Shown here: positions 34,494-45,945 of the stretch, one piece after another
Numbering within the stretch: position 1 is the first letter of the stretch
Layout: each line of letters begins with the position of its first letter
Origin: Bemisia tabaci
Lineage: Eukaryota > Arthropoda > Insecta > Hemiptera > Aleyrodidae
Direction: 5' to 3'
DNA length: 64,000 nt
Assembly: GCF_918797505.1 (NCBI RefSeq)
Contig: NC_092793.1
Location: 72,349,660 to 72,413,659, forward strand
The notes under the pieces: generated by a model
Seen by the model: the letters and a program-made list of their open reading frames with translations, nothing else
Databases searched by the model: none
Told to the model about the DNA's origin: nothing
Made by a program: the position numbers and the translations under genes

Positions 34494-34745
34494 CTGCCGT
34501 GCTAAGGATAAACGTCGTATGAACATTCGAGAGTTGCCTAATTTCCCTCGATAGAATGTTTATTTTTGAGGAAAGCTATGAACATTTTTCCTTGAAATTT
34601 TCGGGAGCTTTAGGTGAAATTGCGAACACAATTATCTGAAAAATTAGAGGAAAAATATTTACTAATGTTACCGAAAATTCGTGATTATCCCAGGAAATTT
34701 GGCAACGCCTGAATGTTCTTATGGCGTTTTTCCTTTGGACGGCAG
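34494..34745. mobile_element. CTGCCGTG MITE, copy 9, perfect 4-bp TSD
   Basis: CTGCCGTGCTAAGGATAAAC at the left and TTTTTCCTTTGGACGGCAG at the right, flanked by AACT (34490-34493, 34746-34749). Interior matches copy 7 closely (TTTATTTTTGAGGAAAGCTA). Confidence 0.88.
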
Positions 34746-37370
34746 AACTGATAACGGGCCAAGCTGATAATGTCCATTCGGGGGTCAAGGTCGAAGCGCG
34801 GCCCAGCTTTCCCGCTTTGCACCTCTCCCGTGCGCGGTGTCGATGTCTCAGCGCCTCGTCCTCGTAGCAGTCGTAGCCGTTATTGCACCCTCTCCTCCGG
34901 TCTAGCGCCACGCACCGCCATGTTGCCATGTCTCCTCATAAATTGAACATTTTCACGAGAGGGGCATTGTCACGGCCACATGTATGAAGCGTATTTTCGT
35001 TGATGATTGGTTGAGTCAAAAAGCCGCGATAATGGCGGCGAGGTCATAATCGGGTCGAAAAACATTTGAGGCTCGACTTTCGAAATGGATGCAGTTCGGA
35101 TGCCATCATCTTCATCAGGTCATTTCCAAACCCTACGTAGGATTATATTTTGGCCCCAACGTTTGCAAGAATTTCCTCCTCTGTCTGGTGAGTCCGCGAC
35201 GTTGGTCCGAAAAATTATGATCGCGTCAAAATAAAATACAACATCCTCTGATCCACCCCTTTTGGCTCGACGTATCATCAACGAAAATACGTTTTTGGTG
35301 GCAGGTATGGACCATGAAAAGTTGTCAAAGTCTACCGCAAGGATGTAGTACGGATCCACTGAAAAATCATTAATTTTGAAAATGCGAAGAATAGTATTTA
35401 TCAATCGCGGAAAATGTAAGGATTTTTCATACAAAAAATATGAAAATTCGAGATTCTCGTGATGAACTTAGAGAGAGAGCCTTGAGGGTATGCAATTTTT
35501 ATCTTGATTTATCTCATCACGAAACAGTTAGATTCTAAGTATGTATATCAGTTCATTTGTCTAGCATTCACACGTCAGAATTTGATATGCGTTTTTGGTA
35601 AAGAAAAAGTGGGGAAAAAGGCAACCAAAAAGCAAGAATAATGCATGAAAGAGAGTCGAATACTTTATTTTTTTCTCTGAGTACTCCCTTGTTCTACCTC
35701 TCTTTCTCTCTCTTTATCCGGTGATGTTCTGCAATTAGCCAAGTCAAGATACCTAATTTACATTTGTGCAACTCGAGAATTCGTTTAATTCTACCTCAAC
35801 TTGACGACACTGAGCGGCTATTCGCGCGATTAATCGCCGTTAGAGCGTCGCCAATGTGTTTTAATTTTAAGGCCCACCCCCACCCATATGTTGCCTGCTT
35901 TCTTATCCAATACAATTTATTTTTCATCAAGTACATCATACCTGTATGATCGACATATTCGAGCGAGCAGGCAAGTCTTCCTTCCATATCACCCATGTCG
36001 AACGTTGCTTCAGCCACGAAAATTGTTCGGAAGCCCTCTATTTAGGTGATTAGAGAAATGAAGGGTGAGAGAAGCAAGTCTGAGAACGGATTGTAGCGTA
36101 CTGCCGTATAGGGTTCAGGGTCTTCAGTCAAGGCCGAATTTCTAACTCAGTTCACAGTCGCTACACCTCTGTGTCTTGCATTGGTCGTGATTTTGTGGCA
36201 ACAGTACCTAACCACGTACACCCTGATTTATTATGATGCAATTATAATTAAGTATTTGGGCCACAAAAGCTTAGGAGCAATTTATTGAAATCGGCCGTAA
36301 AAATCCATATTGACTCTTGAAGGAACATATCTTTTAGCTGTTGCCCTTTTATGGGAAATGAAACCCGAAAGAGCGAAATTCAAAAGGGCTTGAGGCGTGT
36401 AAGCGTAAGCGGCTCGGGGCACAATCGTCTTAAATAGACTAATATAATTTTGGAGAGCGTAATTTCTTTCATACCTGAAAAACTAGTGTAAATTGTTTGC
36501 AAAGGTAGTTGAATCAGTAATTAAATATGCACAGGTCATGAGAATCCGACTGATTTTATATCCAAAGTTGAATATTTCATGTAATTTTTAATCTGTGGAT
36601 GTAATAGTCATTAATTTTTTCTCGGTCAGGATTCCCCATTATTTTTTGTCAACAGACAAGGTGTAACTATAATTACTTTTGCAGTGAATAACATTCCGAT
36701 AAAAGCCAATAGCTTGACTTGAAAACTGTGTGGCTGGGATCCTGAGACCCGTAAGAACACATGCATAACAGGATCCATCCATGCCACTATGCAGAAAGTT
36801 TCTTCTGATCTAAATACGTCTATTCACTGTTAGTTAGTTTGTAACAGGAATTGTAGTGGTTCTGTTTGATCATTACCACCCTTGCCATTTAAGACACTAT
36901 CAAACTATCAGGTTTCTGTGTGGCGGCAATGGTCGCGCGTATATGAAAATGAGGTTTTGAAATTCCTGAAAAAAATTCCTGAATGGCTTTTCTTCACAGA
37001 GCAACTTTTTCCATGCTTCTTTGACACATATTTCCTCTCTGCTTTTAACACCTAAAGTACACTCTGCAGCTTTGAACACCTGCTTGGCAGTCGTCTGTGG
37101 CAAAAAACCACGATAAACTTCATATCATACCTTATTTTTTCCCTCTCCCTCCGTCGCAAGCTTGTATCCAACGGTCCGTCTTAAAAATGAAGAATTCAAG
37201 TGTAGAAGTATTCTTAGGCGGTATGAAAAAAGAAGCCTCAACATTCATAAATAATAAATCTGTTATTTGTTTCAAAATATGTATTTTATTTCTCTCATTT
37301 TTACTTTTTTCCACCTCGTGATCACCGATTTGTTTTAGATGCATGAGTCTCAATCCACTGGTTTTTTTTC
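34746..37370. other. Intronic sequence; one decayed hairpin repeat
   Basis: Near 36735-36835, CCTGAGACCCGTAAGAACAC and ATAACAGGATCC resemble the hairpin at 48436-48559. Otherwise nothing was recognised up to the exon. Confidence 0.45.
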
Positions 37371-37380
37371 TCTGTTTCAG

Positions 37381-37497
37381 TTTAATTTCGTAGGACGGAT
37401 ATTAGGACCAAGAGGAATGACTGCAAAACAGTTGGAACTCGAAACAGGTTGTAAAATAATGGTCCGAGGCAAAGGCTCGATGCGAGATAAGAAAAAG
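37381..37497 (+). CDS. how: how/quaking exon: KH domain core
   Basis: This 117-bp exon encodes 39 codons in phase 0 at both ends. It starts [19 protein letters not shown] and ends [10 protein letters not shown]. This is the KH core, with the GXXG RNA-contact loop seen as GPRG and the strand KIMVRGKGS after it. It follows HPE from the 11286-11419 exon and precedes the [13 protein letters not shown] exon at 56376 without a frame change. Donor GTAAGC and acceptor TTTCAG are canonical. Nearly every residue fits the family. The exon stands alone between 26.0-kb and 18.9-kb introns, unusual isolation for the essential core of the domain. Confidence 0.97.
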
Positions 37498-38519
37498 GTA
37501 AGCTTTTCTCATTTCCTTGTCCTCTTTTCTCAAAAGAATATGAGGTAGCTTTTCAAACATGACAAACAAATTTTTACAGTCTCTTTTTTGAAAATTCTAC
37601 ATTTAACCACTATCTGGCTGCACTTTGCGCTTGCTTATCCATCAAACCATTGAACCTCATCAGTATGGCGTCAACAATCTATATTCTCATATTATTACAC
37701 CCAATTCAAATCGATAAATTCCGTAAAAAAATAACATTTAATAAAAACTATTACCGACGTTAGGGTGTGCCTTATTTTTGAGTTTTGCGAAAATCAAGTT
37801 GGTCAACCCCTAAAAAGTTTCTATGTAGTCTCTAAATGAACCCCCTAAAAGGAAAAAATTTTAAAAAAATTTTAACCCGTGCCTCAAAGGGCCTAAAGGG
37901 CCTAAACCCAAAATTCAAAAAATTTGGCAAGCGACACATCAATTCTGAAGGAAAATGGCAAGTTACGGCCCTTGTAGGGCAGAAATTTTGTCCGTTTTGC
38001 CGTATCTTGAAGCGTAAGATCACAAACGGCCCAATGACGACGTGAGGCTATGGGCTGGCGGGGCGCGCCGCGGCCGGCCCGCCGCTGAGCGTGCGCGCGC
38101 GGCAGGGTTGCGCATCGCCGCTTTACACCGGCGTAGAGGAACGAACGGTGGGGTGGGAGGGGGATATCCGGTGGAAAAGCATCCACATTTTCTATCCATA
38201 ATGAAAATGCATTATACTTTTTCAATATAGATGAGGAAATATGAGCCATACAAGGAAGTGATGAAAAGAGTGACAAATACATATATAGTTTGTACGGTTA
38301 GGGGTGTAAGTGGGGAAAATTTGCCGTAACTACAGAACAGCCCTGAAAATCTCCGGGAAATAAAAGCTGCTATTGATGAGAGGTTTGCATGAGAGGTTTA
38401 ATTAAGGACTAATTAAAAAGATAGGTGCGATGTTGTCGAATCGTAAGCCCTTTACGCGATCAAAAGCGATTAGTGTAAATTTAATTGGAAAAGTTTAAGA
38501 AAAATTTGATGAAAGAAAA

Positions 38520-38990
38520 TTGCCCCAAATTCGGGAAGTGCTTAAAGTGTTTTTCTATCATGTGAAGTTTTCGCACATTAATGTCAATGGCGGTGCGTCG
38601 AAAACCTCTGATCTTGTAATTCCAATATGGAATGAAAAATGTAGAATCCCTGTGATACATAGTGTCCATGTTTTTAAAAATGTTTGCATTTTTATGAGGA
38701 GTGGAGGCGCGTATCAAAAAATACTAGCCGTCGATTGCTGGTTCAAGAGAATTTGGAGACTGATTTTACGGCAAAAATCGACATGTTATTCGACATTGCT
38801 TTATGCAATACTCTTGGTATCATGGAAAATGAAGAGGATAAAGCATTTTTAATTCTTCAGCGAAAACCTGAATGAGAATGCATAATATCCACAGTGAAGG
38901 ATACTATCCTTGCAGCAGAGGTGAGGAGAGCAGACAAGAAGAAACCTCGCGCCCAGGAGAGAGTTTCTCGACAGGAAAAATTCACGCTCG
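38520..38990 (+). pseudogene. Broken ORF inside the fold-back element
   Basis: Three frame-shifted pieces line up in order. First, FYHVKFSHINVNGGAS and SDLVIPIWNEKCRIPV (about 38548-38655, in the left arm). Second, after a shift near 38680, YEEWRRVSKNTSRR and TDFTAKIDMLFDIALCNTLG with EEDKAFLILQRKPE, ending in a stop near 38875. Third, another frame, STVKDTILAAEVRRADKKK. The order (a WNxxRIP motif, an EEW motif, an LFDIA motif, an EDKAFL motif) recalls a family of uncharacterised arthropod proteins, often multi-copy; I recognise the pattern but cannot name a function. The part in the arm is mirrored in the right arm. Confidence 0.6.
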
Positions 38991-39072
38991 CTTATGAGTC
39001 CCGCCAAACGGAAGAAAATAAGTTTTTTCATTTCCTATGAAATCACTGAAGGTTTGATACATCAATAAGACT

Positions 39073-39481
39073 TTGTTTACCCTCCTTTTCATTGGTGTAT
39101 TTGACGCGGCATCAATTAGAAAGTTTTATTCAATCGGTTCAATCTGGCTTCGCCAACTTACAGCTGATGTTGATTGCCTGGCCTCACCCAGGGGGCTAAA
39201 TGACACATTAGCCTCATTTACTCAAATCTTCCCCAGTAGCCGAGTGGTCAAGGGCATTGCCCACGGTTATAAAGAGTGGGGTTCAAATCCCAAATTAAAT
39301 CATATTTTTTCGAGAAACTAATATTACATTTTTGATTATAGCAAGTAACTGTGGCGGGGGGGGGGGGGGTGTTCAGTACCAGAAAATGTAAGTGGGTAAG
39401 CCATATTGAACCTCTCGTATAAAACCTTCTAATTGATGTCACGTTAAATGCGCTAATGAAAAGGAGGGTAAACATAGACAC
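39073..39481. repeat. Inner inverted repeat within the fold-back loop
   Basis: TTTACCCTCCTTTTCATTGG and GCATCAATTAGAAAGTTTTA near 39076-39136 pair with the inverse of 39395-39478 (CTTCTAATTGATGTC, AATGAAAAGGAGGGTAAAC). Arms are about 85 bp and diverged at roughly one base in seven by eye, so older than the outer arms. Confidence 0.75.
39231..39296 (+). repeat. tRNA-like segment (SINE head or tRNA relic)
   Basis: TAGCCGAGTGG (39237-39247) fits the Pol III A box and GGTTCAAATCC (39280-39290) fits the B box, the right order and close to the usual distance. A tRNA with a long variable arm, such as Ser or Leu, is suggested by the CCGAGTGGTCAAGG D-arm, but pairing of an acceptor stem was not seen. 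More likely a SINE head than a working tRNA. Confidence 0.6.
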
Positions 39482-40363
39482 TATGTATCACAGGGATTCT
39501 ACATTTTTCATTCCATATTGGAATTACTGTTACATTCATGTGCGAACACTTCACATGATAGAAAAACACTTTAAGCACTTCCCGAATTTGGGGCAATTTT
39601 CTTTCATCAAATTTTTCTTAAACTTTTCCAATTAAATTTACACTAATCGCTTTTGATCGCGTAAAGGGCTTACGATTCGACAACATCGCACCTATCTTTT
39701 TAATTAGTCCTTAATTAAACCTCTCATGCAAACCTCTCATCAATAGCAGCTTTTATTTCCCGGAGATTTTCAGGGCTGTTCTGTAGTTACGGCAAATTTT
39801 CCCCACTTACACCCCTAACCGTACAAACTATATATGTATTTGTCACTCTTTTCATCACTTCCTTGTATGGCTCATATTTCCTCATCTATATTGAAAAAGT
39901 ATAATGCATTTTCATTATGGATAGAAAATGTGGATGCTTTTCCACCGGATATCCCCCTCCCACCCCACCGTTCGTTCCTCTACGCCGGTGTAAAGCGGCG
40001 ATGCGCAACCCTGCCGCGCGCGCACGCTCAGCGGCGGGCCGGCCGCGGCGCGCCCCGCCAGCCCATAGCCTCACGTCGTCATTGGGCCGTTTGTGACCTT
40101 ACGCTTCAAGATACGGCAAAACGGACAAAATTTCTGCCCTACAAGGGCCGTAACTTGCCATTTTCCTTCAGAATTGATGTGTCGCTTGCCAAAATTTTTG
40201 AATTTTGGGTTTAGGCCCTTTAGGCCCTTTGAGGCACGGGTTAAAATTTTTTTAAAATTTTTTCCTTTTAGGGGGTTCATTTAGAGACTACATAGAAACT
40301 TTTTAGGGGTTGACCAACTTGATTTTCGCAAAACTCAAAAATAAGGCACACCCTAACCGACGT

Positions 40364-41891
40364 CCTTATTCTTCCATACTTTTAATAAAAAAATATCACA
40401 CCCTCATTAGGAGATCGAAATCATTATGTAGCTCCTGCGCACCAATTTATAAATAATCAACCTCCATTAGCACAAAATTGAAGTGATTTCATTCAAATTT
40501 TATTTCTGTTGGTGAAATTCGAGCTCTCCGACTTGACTTTGCAAGTGACATGTGTTGGTGAAATTTTTTTCGTTAGTCTCTATTTGCGGCTAAATCAATG
40601 CCTCCTCTGTTAACTTGTATCATGTCACAAAGTTTAATTCAATTTTCGCGTTAGAAAGTGGCGAAAAAACTGTAACGTTGTTGTTCAGTCGCTCCGCTCT
40701 CATTCGTTCCCCTCCCTTCCTCCTCCCCCGTTCATTTCCACGCGAAAAACGGACGCGCGAGCAAATAATTGTCGCTGACGCCGAGTGCCAAAATATTTTT
40801 GTTATAAACCTAATTTTAAAAATTAAAAATAAATACTAGCTCGCGAAGGGAACGAGGGCTCTGACCCGGAAGTGGCCCGTCCCGAAAGACGGCCTAAATT
40901 TCCCTTCGGAGGCCCCGTCGACGCGCGACCCGCGACGAGCCCAGTTTGCGGTCGTCAAATAAAAGTATCTCGTTCGGAGCACAGCTCGGATTTAAATGTA
41001 ATAATTCACCGGCCGAATAGCAGAAGGGAAGATGTCCTATAAAATTCAACGCACAGGCGTCATCTCAAATATGACTTGAGTGGACATGGCACAGGTCGAG
41101 CAGGGTCGCTTATTGCGGGGTGTCTGCAGGTCTAAAAAACCGGGTAGGAATCTCATCAGGTTTGGAAAGTAAGGGAACAGAAGAAAAATAATTCGATGAA
41201 GAGTTGCAGTTCTAGTACATGGAGAGATTGACACCTGGAGAAAAAAATCTCGTGTTTCCGTCATTTGCAGTGAATTTAATGTCGAAAATTGTTCATTTTC
41301 AGTTTTGAGAGTCAGCATAAAAAGCTAGGCATTTTGATTATTTTGGCCAAGGAAAATCCGGAAAATGTGGGAATAATTTTAAATCTAGGAGAGCACCTAA
41401 AGATTGAAAGTGGAACTCAACAATTTTTCATAGATTGAAATCTGGGCAACAAAAGTTTTTACGTACGCATACACTTTCCGCGAAAAGAAAGAAAGAAAAA
41501 AAAAACAAAACAAAACAGGAGACTGCAAAAATCGTGGAAAATGTTTGAATTATGTCAGTAAAGTGGAGGAGGTATCGAATTTTTCAAGTGTATGCAATTT
41601 TAAGAACTTTCAGGAGAACAGTAGCAGAAATGTTTTCAAAAATTGTACAAATGAGGTTAAAAGTATATTTAAGTATTCTGGAGATAAAGTCAACTTTTAA
41701 AGTTTCACCCTCCAATTTCTACGAGCATCCAAAATTAACTTTTTCTTTATGGACAACCTCCTTATTTGTCAAAGGTGTTTTTATTTAGGAAAAAAAAAGT
41801 GTAGATTTTTTTTATCTTTTTGTCTTTATAAATACGCATTTGCTAATGGAGAGATTTTACATCTAATCGGTTGTTTCTCATATCCTTGTTT
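40364..41891. other. Intronic sequence, nothing recognised
   Basis: A GC-rich segment at about 40840-40960 and an A-rich run at about 41487-41518. No gene or repeat ends seen. Confidence 0.45.
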
Positions 41892-42502
41892 CCCTGGTAA
41901 AAATTGGCAGTAGAATGTGTGTTCCAAAATACTATGGACCTAAAGCCGGCTGTAAGATTTCCAATAGCTTCTGTAGCCGGCTGTACGATTTCTTATAGCC
42001 TTTTATTGCCGATGGCGATTAAGAAACAGCCAGACGATAAAGTTTATGCTAAACGTTACTAAATACGGATACTAGGACTTAGTTAGTTTTTGGACTACCG
42101 CTCTCTTTTTGTGCCGTAGTATCTTGATTTATTTTGCAAGGAAAGCTCTGTACATTTGAAGGATGACTGTCATTCTTAATATGTTGGAGAGCCTTCAATT
42201 TCTTATGATATTGTGCAATACCTCTGGTGTGAAACAGTTGCTCCAGACGCCGTGGCACGCTGCGGCGGCGCGGCGGGCGGGCAGAGAGCGCGAAACGAGC
42301 ATTGGCGCCTACAAACCTAACAGGGATACTTCACGCATTGCGCAATGCGTGAAGTATCCCTGTTAGGTTTGTAGGCGCCAGTGCGTCGCCGCTCCGCTTT
42401 GTGTTAGGCTCTTATATTTAGTCTCGCGGAGTCAGCGTTTTTCAACTCATGATTTTGAAATGTTTGCACACTCTGTATGGACTATTCTGATTTTAATTGA
42501 TG

Positions 42503-42547
<45 letters not shown>

Positions 42548-42873
42548 AAAAAAAAATTATGTTTTAAGGAAAATATAATGTGTGTTCTGTAAATATTAAG
42601 GTAGTTCCGTATCAAACTTAATGATTTCCAAAGCACACGAATTTCTACACAATTTCTTATAGCCTTTTATAGCCCATGGCGATAAAGGGTAAAGCCCGGC
42701 AATAGGAACTATAGCCCGACTGTATACTTTTTTATAGCTTCGTATAGCCCGGCTATATGATTCGCTCCGCTTTCTACAGCCAGCTATATGATTTTCAATA
42801 GCCATCTTTAGTCGGCTATAAGAACTCCTATGGTATTTTGAAACGCAGCTCCTATCGCCAATTTTTACCAGGG
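41892..42873. mobile_element. 0.95-kb element with CCCTGGTAAAAATTGGC ends, copy B, inverted
   Basis: CCCTGGTAAAAATTGGCAG at the left and GCCAATTTTTACCAGGG at the right. Its left inner sequence matches the right inner sequence of copy A, so it is inverted. It carries the same GC-rich core and palindrome, and a 42-bp poly-A run at 42503-42544 near its right third. No clear target duplication. Confidence 0.88.
42304..42379. repeat. 76-bp perfect palindrome, copy B
   Basis: Halves GGCGCCTACAAACCTAACAG and its inverse meet at GCATTGCGCAATGC. No mismatch was seen across 76 bp. It is flanked by CGCTGCGGCGGCGCGGC-type sequence on the left. Confidence 0.95.
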
Positions 42874-44008
42874 TTCGTAAGCAGCCCAAAAGTTTTCTAA
42901 TAATAGCAAACAAAGAGATTCCACCTGTTCGTCAAATCTGGTCAAGTTTTCATTGAGTCACCTCGGAGGTAGTATATTAGGCAGAAAAAATAAAAACAAA
43001 AATCTGCGTTATTTACTTTAAAACGCGGTTTCGCTCACGTGGTCCCCGGCGGTACCCCAAGCGCCACGCACACTTGAACAGTGTTATGTTTAAATAGATG
43101 AAATCGCGCTATCTAAGCATTTACACGGAACGTAATTTAGTCAGCTAAACCATGACGGATTTAATTATTACGCTTCGGCGCTGTCGTCATGGAACGTCAC
43201 ATCTTCGTATAGTCATCTTTTTCCGCTCCTTTTGATCTGTCTGATAGGGAAATTAATCGGTTGGAACTAGTCCAAGCTAAGGGTTCTTTACTGTACCATT
43301 TCAATGTTTGGATGCACGAAAGAGCTTATCTCAATTGCAAGGTCCCAACTTTGGTATCAACATTTCGACTCCTAGTTTACCCCCTTATAGTATTGCTATT
43401 TCAGATAGCGTTTTTAAACATTTTTAGTGATTATTATTGAGTAAAAATTCACTCGAAGTTTTGTGCATTGATTGTAAACAGCCGCCCGTGAGTAAAGTCA
43501 AGTATGGCAGGAGATCTACGACGTCGCGAACTGAGGCTCTGGTTTTTGCACATTACATTCATCATTGACGCACTGAAAAAAAAATTTAATGAGAATCATT
43601 CTGGAACTTACGAAGGGCACAATTTTAATAAAATTTAACTGATAGTCAGTAGAAACAGGCGAATTGATCATTTGCCGATGCAAAAAACCAAAAATATATA
43701 AGAAAGAATTCAATGATTTCGACATTTTTACAGTATGTATGAACACTTCCAAAACCTACACATTTTTTTATTTTGTATTTATAATTCTTAGTGGACAAAA
43801 ATCTCTGTAACACTTCGCAAGATTCTTTTTCTTAAGTTATTTTGTTGAATTTTTCTTGAGATTCATTAAAATTTTCATTTTTATGGTTCGATGATAAGGA
43901 CCTCTTTAAGCCTCCCTTAATCTCGATGTAAACCATATGAGGCCTCCTAAGTAATCGTACTGTTTAAGGAGCGGAAGGCTCTATCGCGTCCTACATTAGG
44001 CTACATTC
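42874..44008. other. Intronic sequence, nothing recognised
   Basis: No shared repeat and no gene supported. Confidence 0.45.
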
Positions 44009-44255
44009 CTGCCGTCCTTGGAAAAACCCCATATGAACATTCACATGTCGCCCAAGTCACCCCGAAGAATCATATTCATTTCCCGTGGAAAGTTATTAAT
44101 AGTTTTCCTTGAAATTTTCTGACACTTTAGATGAATACGATTCTTCAGGAAATTATGAGATCAATATTTCCAGGTCATTCAGTTTTTTACGAAACGAAGT
44201 TCTGAAACGTCCCAAGTCTCATACGGTGTTCCTTTTCAGCGCCTTAGCACGACAG
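44009..44255. mobile_element. CTGCCGTG MITE, copy 10, diverged
   Basis: CTGCCGTCCTTGGAAAAAC on the left and GCGCCTTAGCACGACAG on the right. TATGAACATTCACATG and GTCTCATACGG mark the inner inverted repeat. No matching 4-mer flank. Confidence 0.65.
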
Positions 44256-44369
44256 TTTACGTTCTCTCTTCAGAGAACCTCTTCAGGTTTCAGTCGCCCT
44301 TTAAGTATAGCAAAAAACCTCTCCCATTCACCGAACCATTCAGATTATGAATACGCCCCCACGTTATGA

Positions 44370-44850
44370 TCCCTGGACTGTAATTTAATCGCATCTGGAT
44401 TCTGGATCTCCATAACGTGAGGGGAGGGGGGCGTCGCGTTGTGGCGCCACGACGCCCGGCGACCGTGGGCACCGGGCAGTGACGGTGGCGGATGCGGCAC
44501 TTTCTCTGACCAACTGTTGTGGATAGACGACCGAGTGGTCACCCAGCTGCATTGCCAGCTTCCCGATCAAGTTCGCTTTTACCCACCTCGAAGCGAGTAT
44601 CTCGACGGCAAAGCGGCAGCCTTGCGCGAAATGGCCCGCGCCGAATCACCGGTTGCAAGTTGGGTTTTATCGGATTACACACACGCCGAGCCTCGTCTTC
44701 CGCGGGGCGCGCGCCGAGCCCAGCCGGTGACCGTGGGTGTGCGACGGGCCCGGCAGTATCATATGGGGACAGAGACTGTATACAGGGTGATGCTGAAGTC
44801 CCGCGGTATCAGCACCAGGCATCACCCCTGAAACTTTTGAAACAAATTGA
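44370..44850. other. GC-rich block with overlapping ORFs, unassigned
   Basis: A ~450-bp GC-rich block with open frames on both strands, up to 130 codons (44439-44831). No domain recognised. An inverted word pair GGTGATGC...GCATCACC lies near its right end (about 44788-44827), and a poly-A run follows at 44915, so a retroposed origin is possible but unproven. Confidence 0.35.
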
Positions 44851-44913
44851 GGTAGAAACCTAAAATTCTGTGATTGCTCCTTGATCTTAGGAAACTACTC
44901 CTCCCCCACCTTT

Positions 44914-44914
<1 letters not shown>

Positions 44915-44970
<56 letters not shown>
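44915..44970. repeat. Poly-A run, 56 bp
   Basis: Uninterrupted A run. Could be a retroposon tail or a microsatellite; length in the assembly may be unreliable. Confidence 0.9.
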
Positions 44971-44974
<4 letters not shown>

Positions 44975-45660
44975 AGGGGATCGCTCCAAACAGGAGCAAG
45001 AATCCCAGGAGGTTTAGAGCTGGTGTGGGACTTGGAAATCACCCTGTAGTTGAGAGACATATTTTCAAATATGTCTGCATTTCAAAGCCTGTAGCCTTCA
45101 AGCCCTGTATTTCAAAAATCTAAGTTATGATAGCGGGTGAGACAAAAGTTAAAAGCGGAGGTTGACGCTGCTTTTCGCCTAATGATGATTTATGAAAAAC
45201 TTCTTAAACAAAATCAAATAAAATTCGCCTCCTAATGAATGTTGAATGTTGGGTTGAGCACTTTTCCAGGCGCATTTTTGCCAACTAGGTCAGGATTGCT
45301 GAACCAGTTGTTCAGCTGTTTGGCCGTAAGACCATCAGGCGAAGCAGAGCGTTGACTTACGAAAACTCCTTTGCACCATAAGGAAGGTAGCAATGAAGGG
45401 CCCCAAAAAATATTTTCTCCATTTTTTTTACCGCTGATGATGTTCGAACAACAGAACGAAAGTCCCGTGCTTTGTCTTTCGAGTTTTGTTTTTCAGCCTC
45501 GTCTCCGCGTTATTTCCTCTCCTTTCCTGCGTTTCTTTGCTATCGTGTAATGCCTAAGTCATTATCCTCCTTGATCGACACGGTCAAGGATTATCGATCA
45601 TTTCCAATACTCGCACCGAAAAATTTGTTTCGCGTAAACCCGGCGTCAAGCAAGGAGCGC
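44971..45660. other. Intronic sequence with one short shared repeat
   Basis: GGAGGTTGACGCTGCTTTTC...ATGATGATTTATGA (45158-45195) is similar to 52880-52920. No gene supported. Confidence 0.4.
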
Positions 45661-45664
45661 AAGT

Positions 45665-45810
45665 GGTTAAATCATCGACCATCGAAATTTTCCCATTTGA
45701 AGCCATAGTAAAAAATCGATTATTAAAGTATATCCTCGGTCCCATCCCATAGGTTTAAATGGAAGACCAATCGATTCATCGCAAAGCTCGACACGGCACT
45801 GGCAAGACCT
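45665..45810. repeat. Hairpin-like repeat shared with 53408-53560
   Basis: TTTTCCCATTTGAAGCCATA and TAGGTTTAAATGGAAGACC form a loose inverted pair; ATCGATT...ATCGCAAAGC follows. The same order occurs at 53408-53560. Confidence 0.6.
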
Positions 45811-45945
45811 TAAGAGGTCCTCGCTTGATCCACCGCGATAATGAGTCGCGGAATGTGAGGTACCAGGAAGGCGGAGGGGGCTGCATTTCTGTTGACAGTA
45901 CAATTAGCTCAAATCTGATGCAGACGAGGACGGACCAGCACTGTT

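Larger units (their letters stand above)
11420..37380 (+). other. how: how intron, 26.0 kb, transposon-filled
   Basis: Bounded by GTAAGT at 11420 and TCTGTTTCAG at 37371-37380, joining phase-0 exons so that HPE is followed directly by FNFVGRILG. It holds at least fifteen short DNA transposons or repeats, listed separately. No independent gene with a recognisable protein was found, apart from a small basic ORF on the minus strand near 20100. Confidence 0.85.
37761..40355. mobile_element. 2.6-kb fold-back, hAT-like, ~0.9-kb arms
   Basis: Left arm 37761-38670 and right arm 39473-40355 are inverse copies with only scattered single-base differences and a ~30-bp block (left arm, 38588-38620) replaced in the right arm. 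Termini TAGGGTGTGCC/GGCACACCCTA. The 8-bp flank ACCGACGT is identical on both sides (37753-37760, 40356-40363), as in hAT elements, some of which start TAGGG. The ~0.8-kb centre holds a broken ORF, a smaller inverted repeat and a tRNA-like segment. It starts 264 bp after the KH-core exon. Confidence 0.9.

Noticed and set aside
36098..36120. GTACTGCCGTATAGGG resembling the CTGCCGTG MITE end
   Set aside because: Similarity stops after a few bases and no partner end is nearby.
44439..44863. 130- and 114-codon ORFs in a GC-rich block
   Set aside because: Several frames on both strands are open together, as expected from base composition. No motif recognised.
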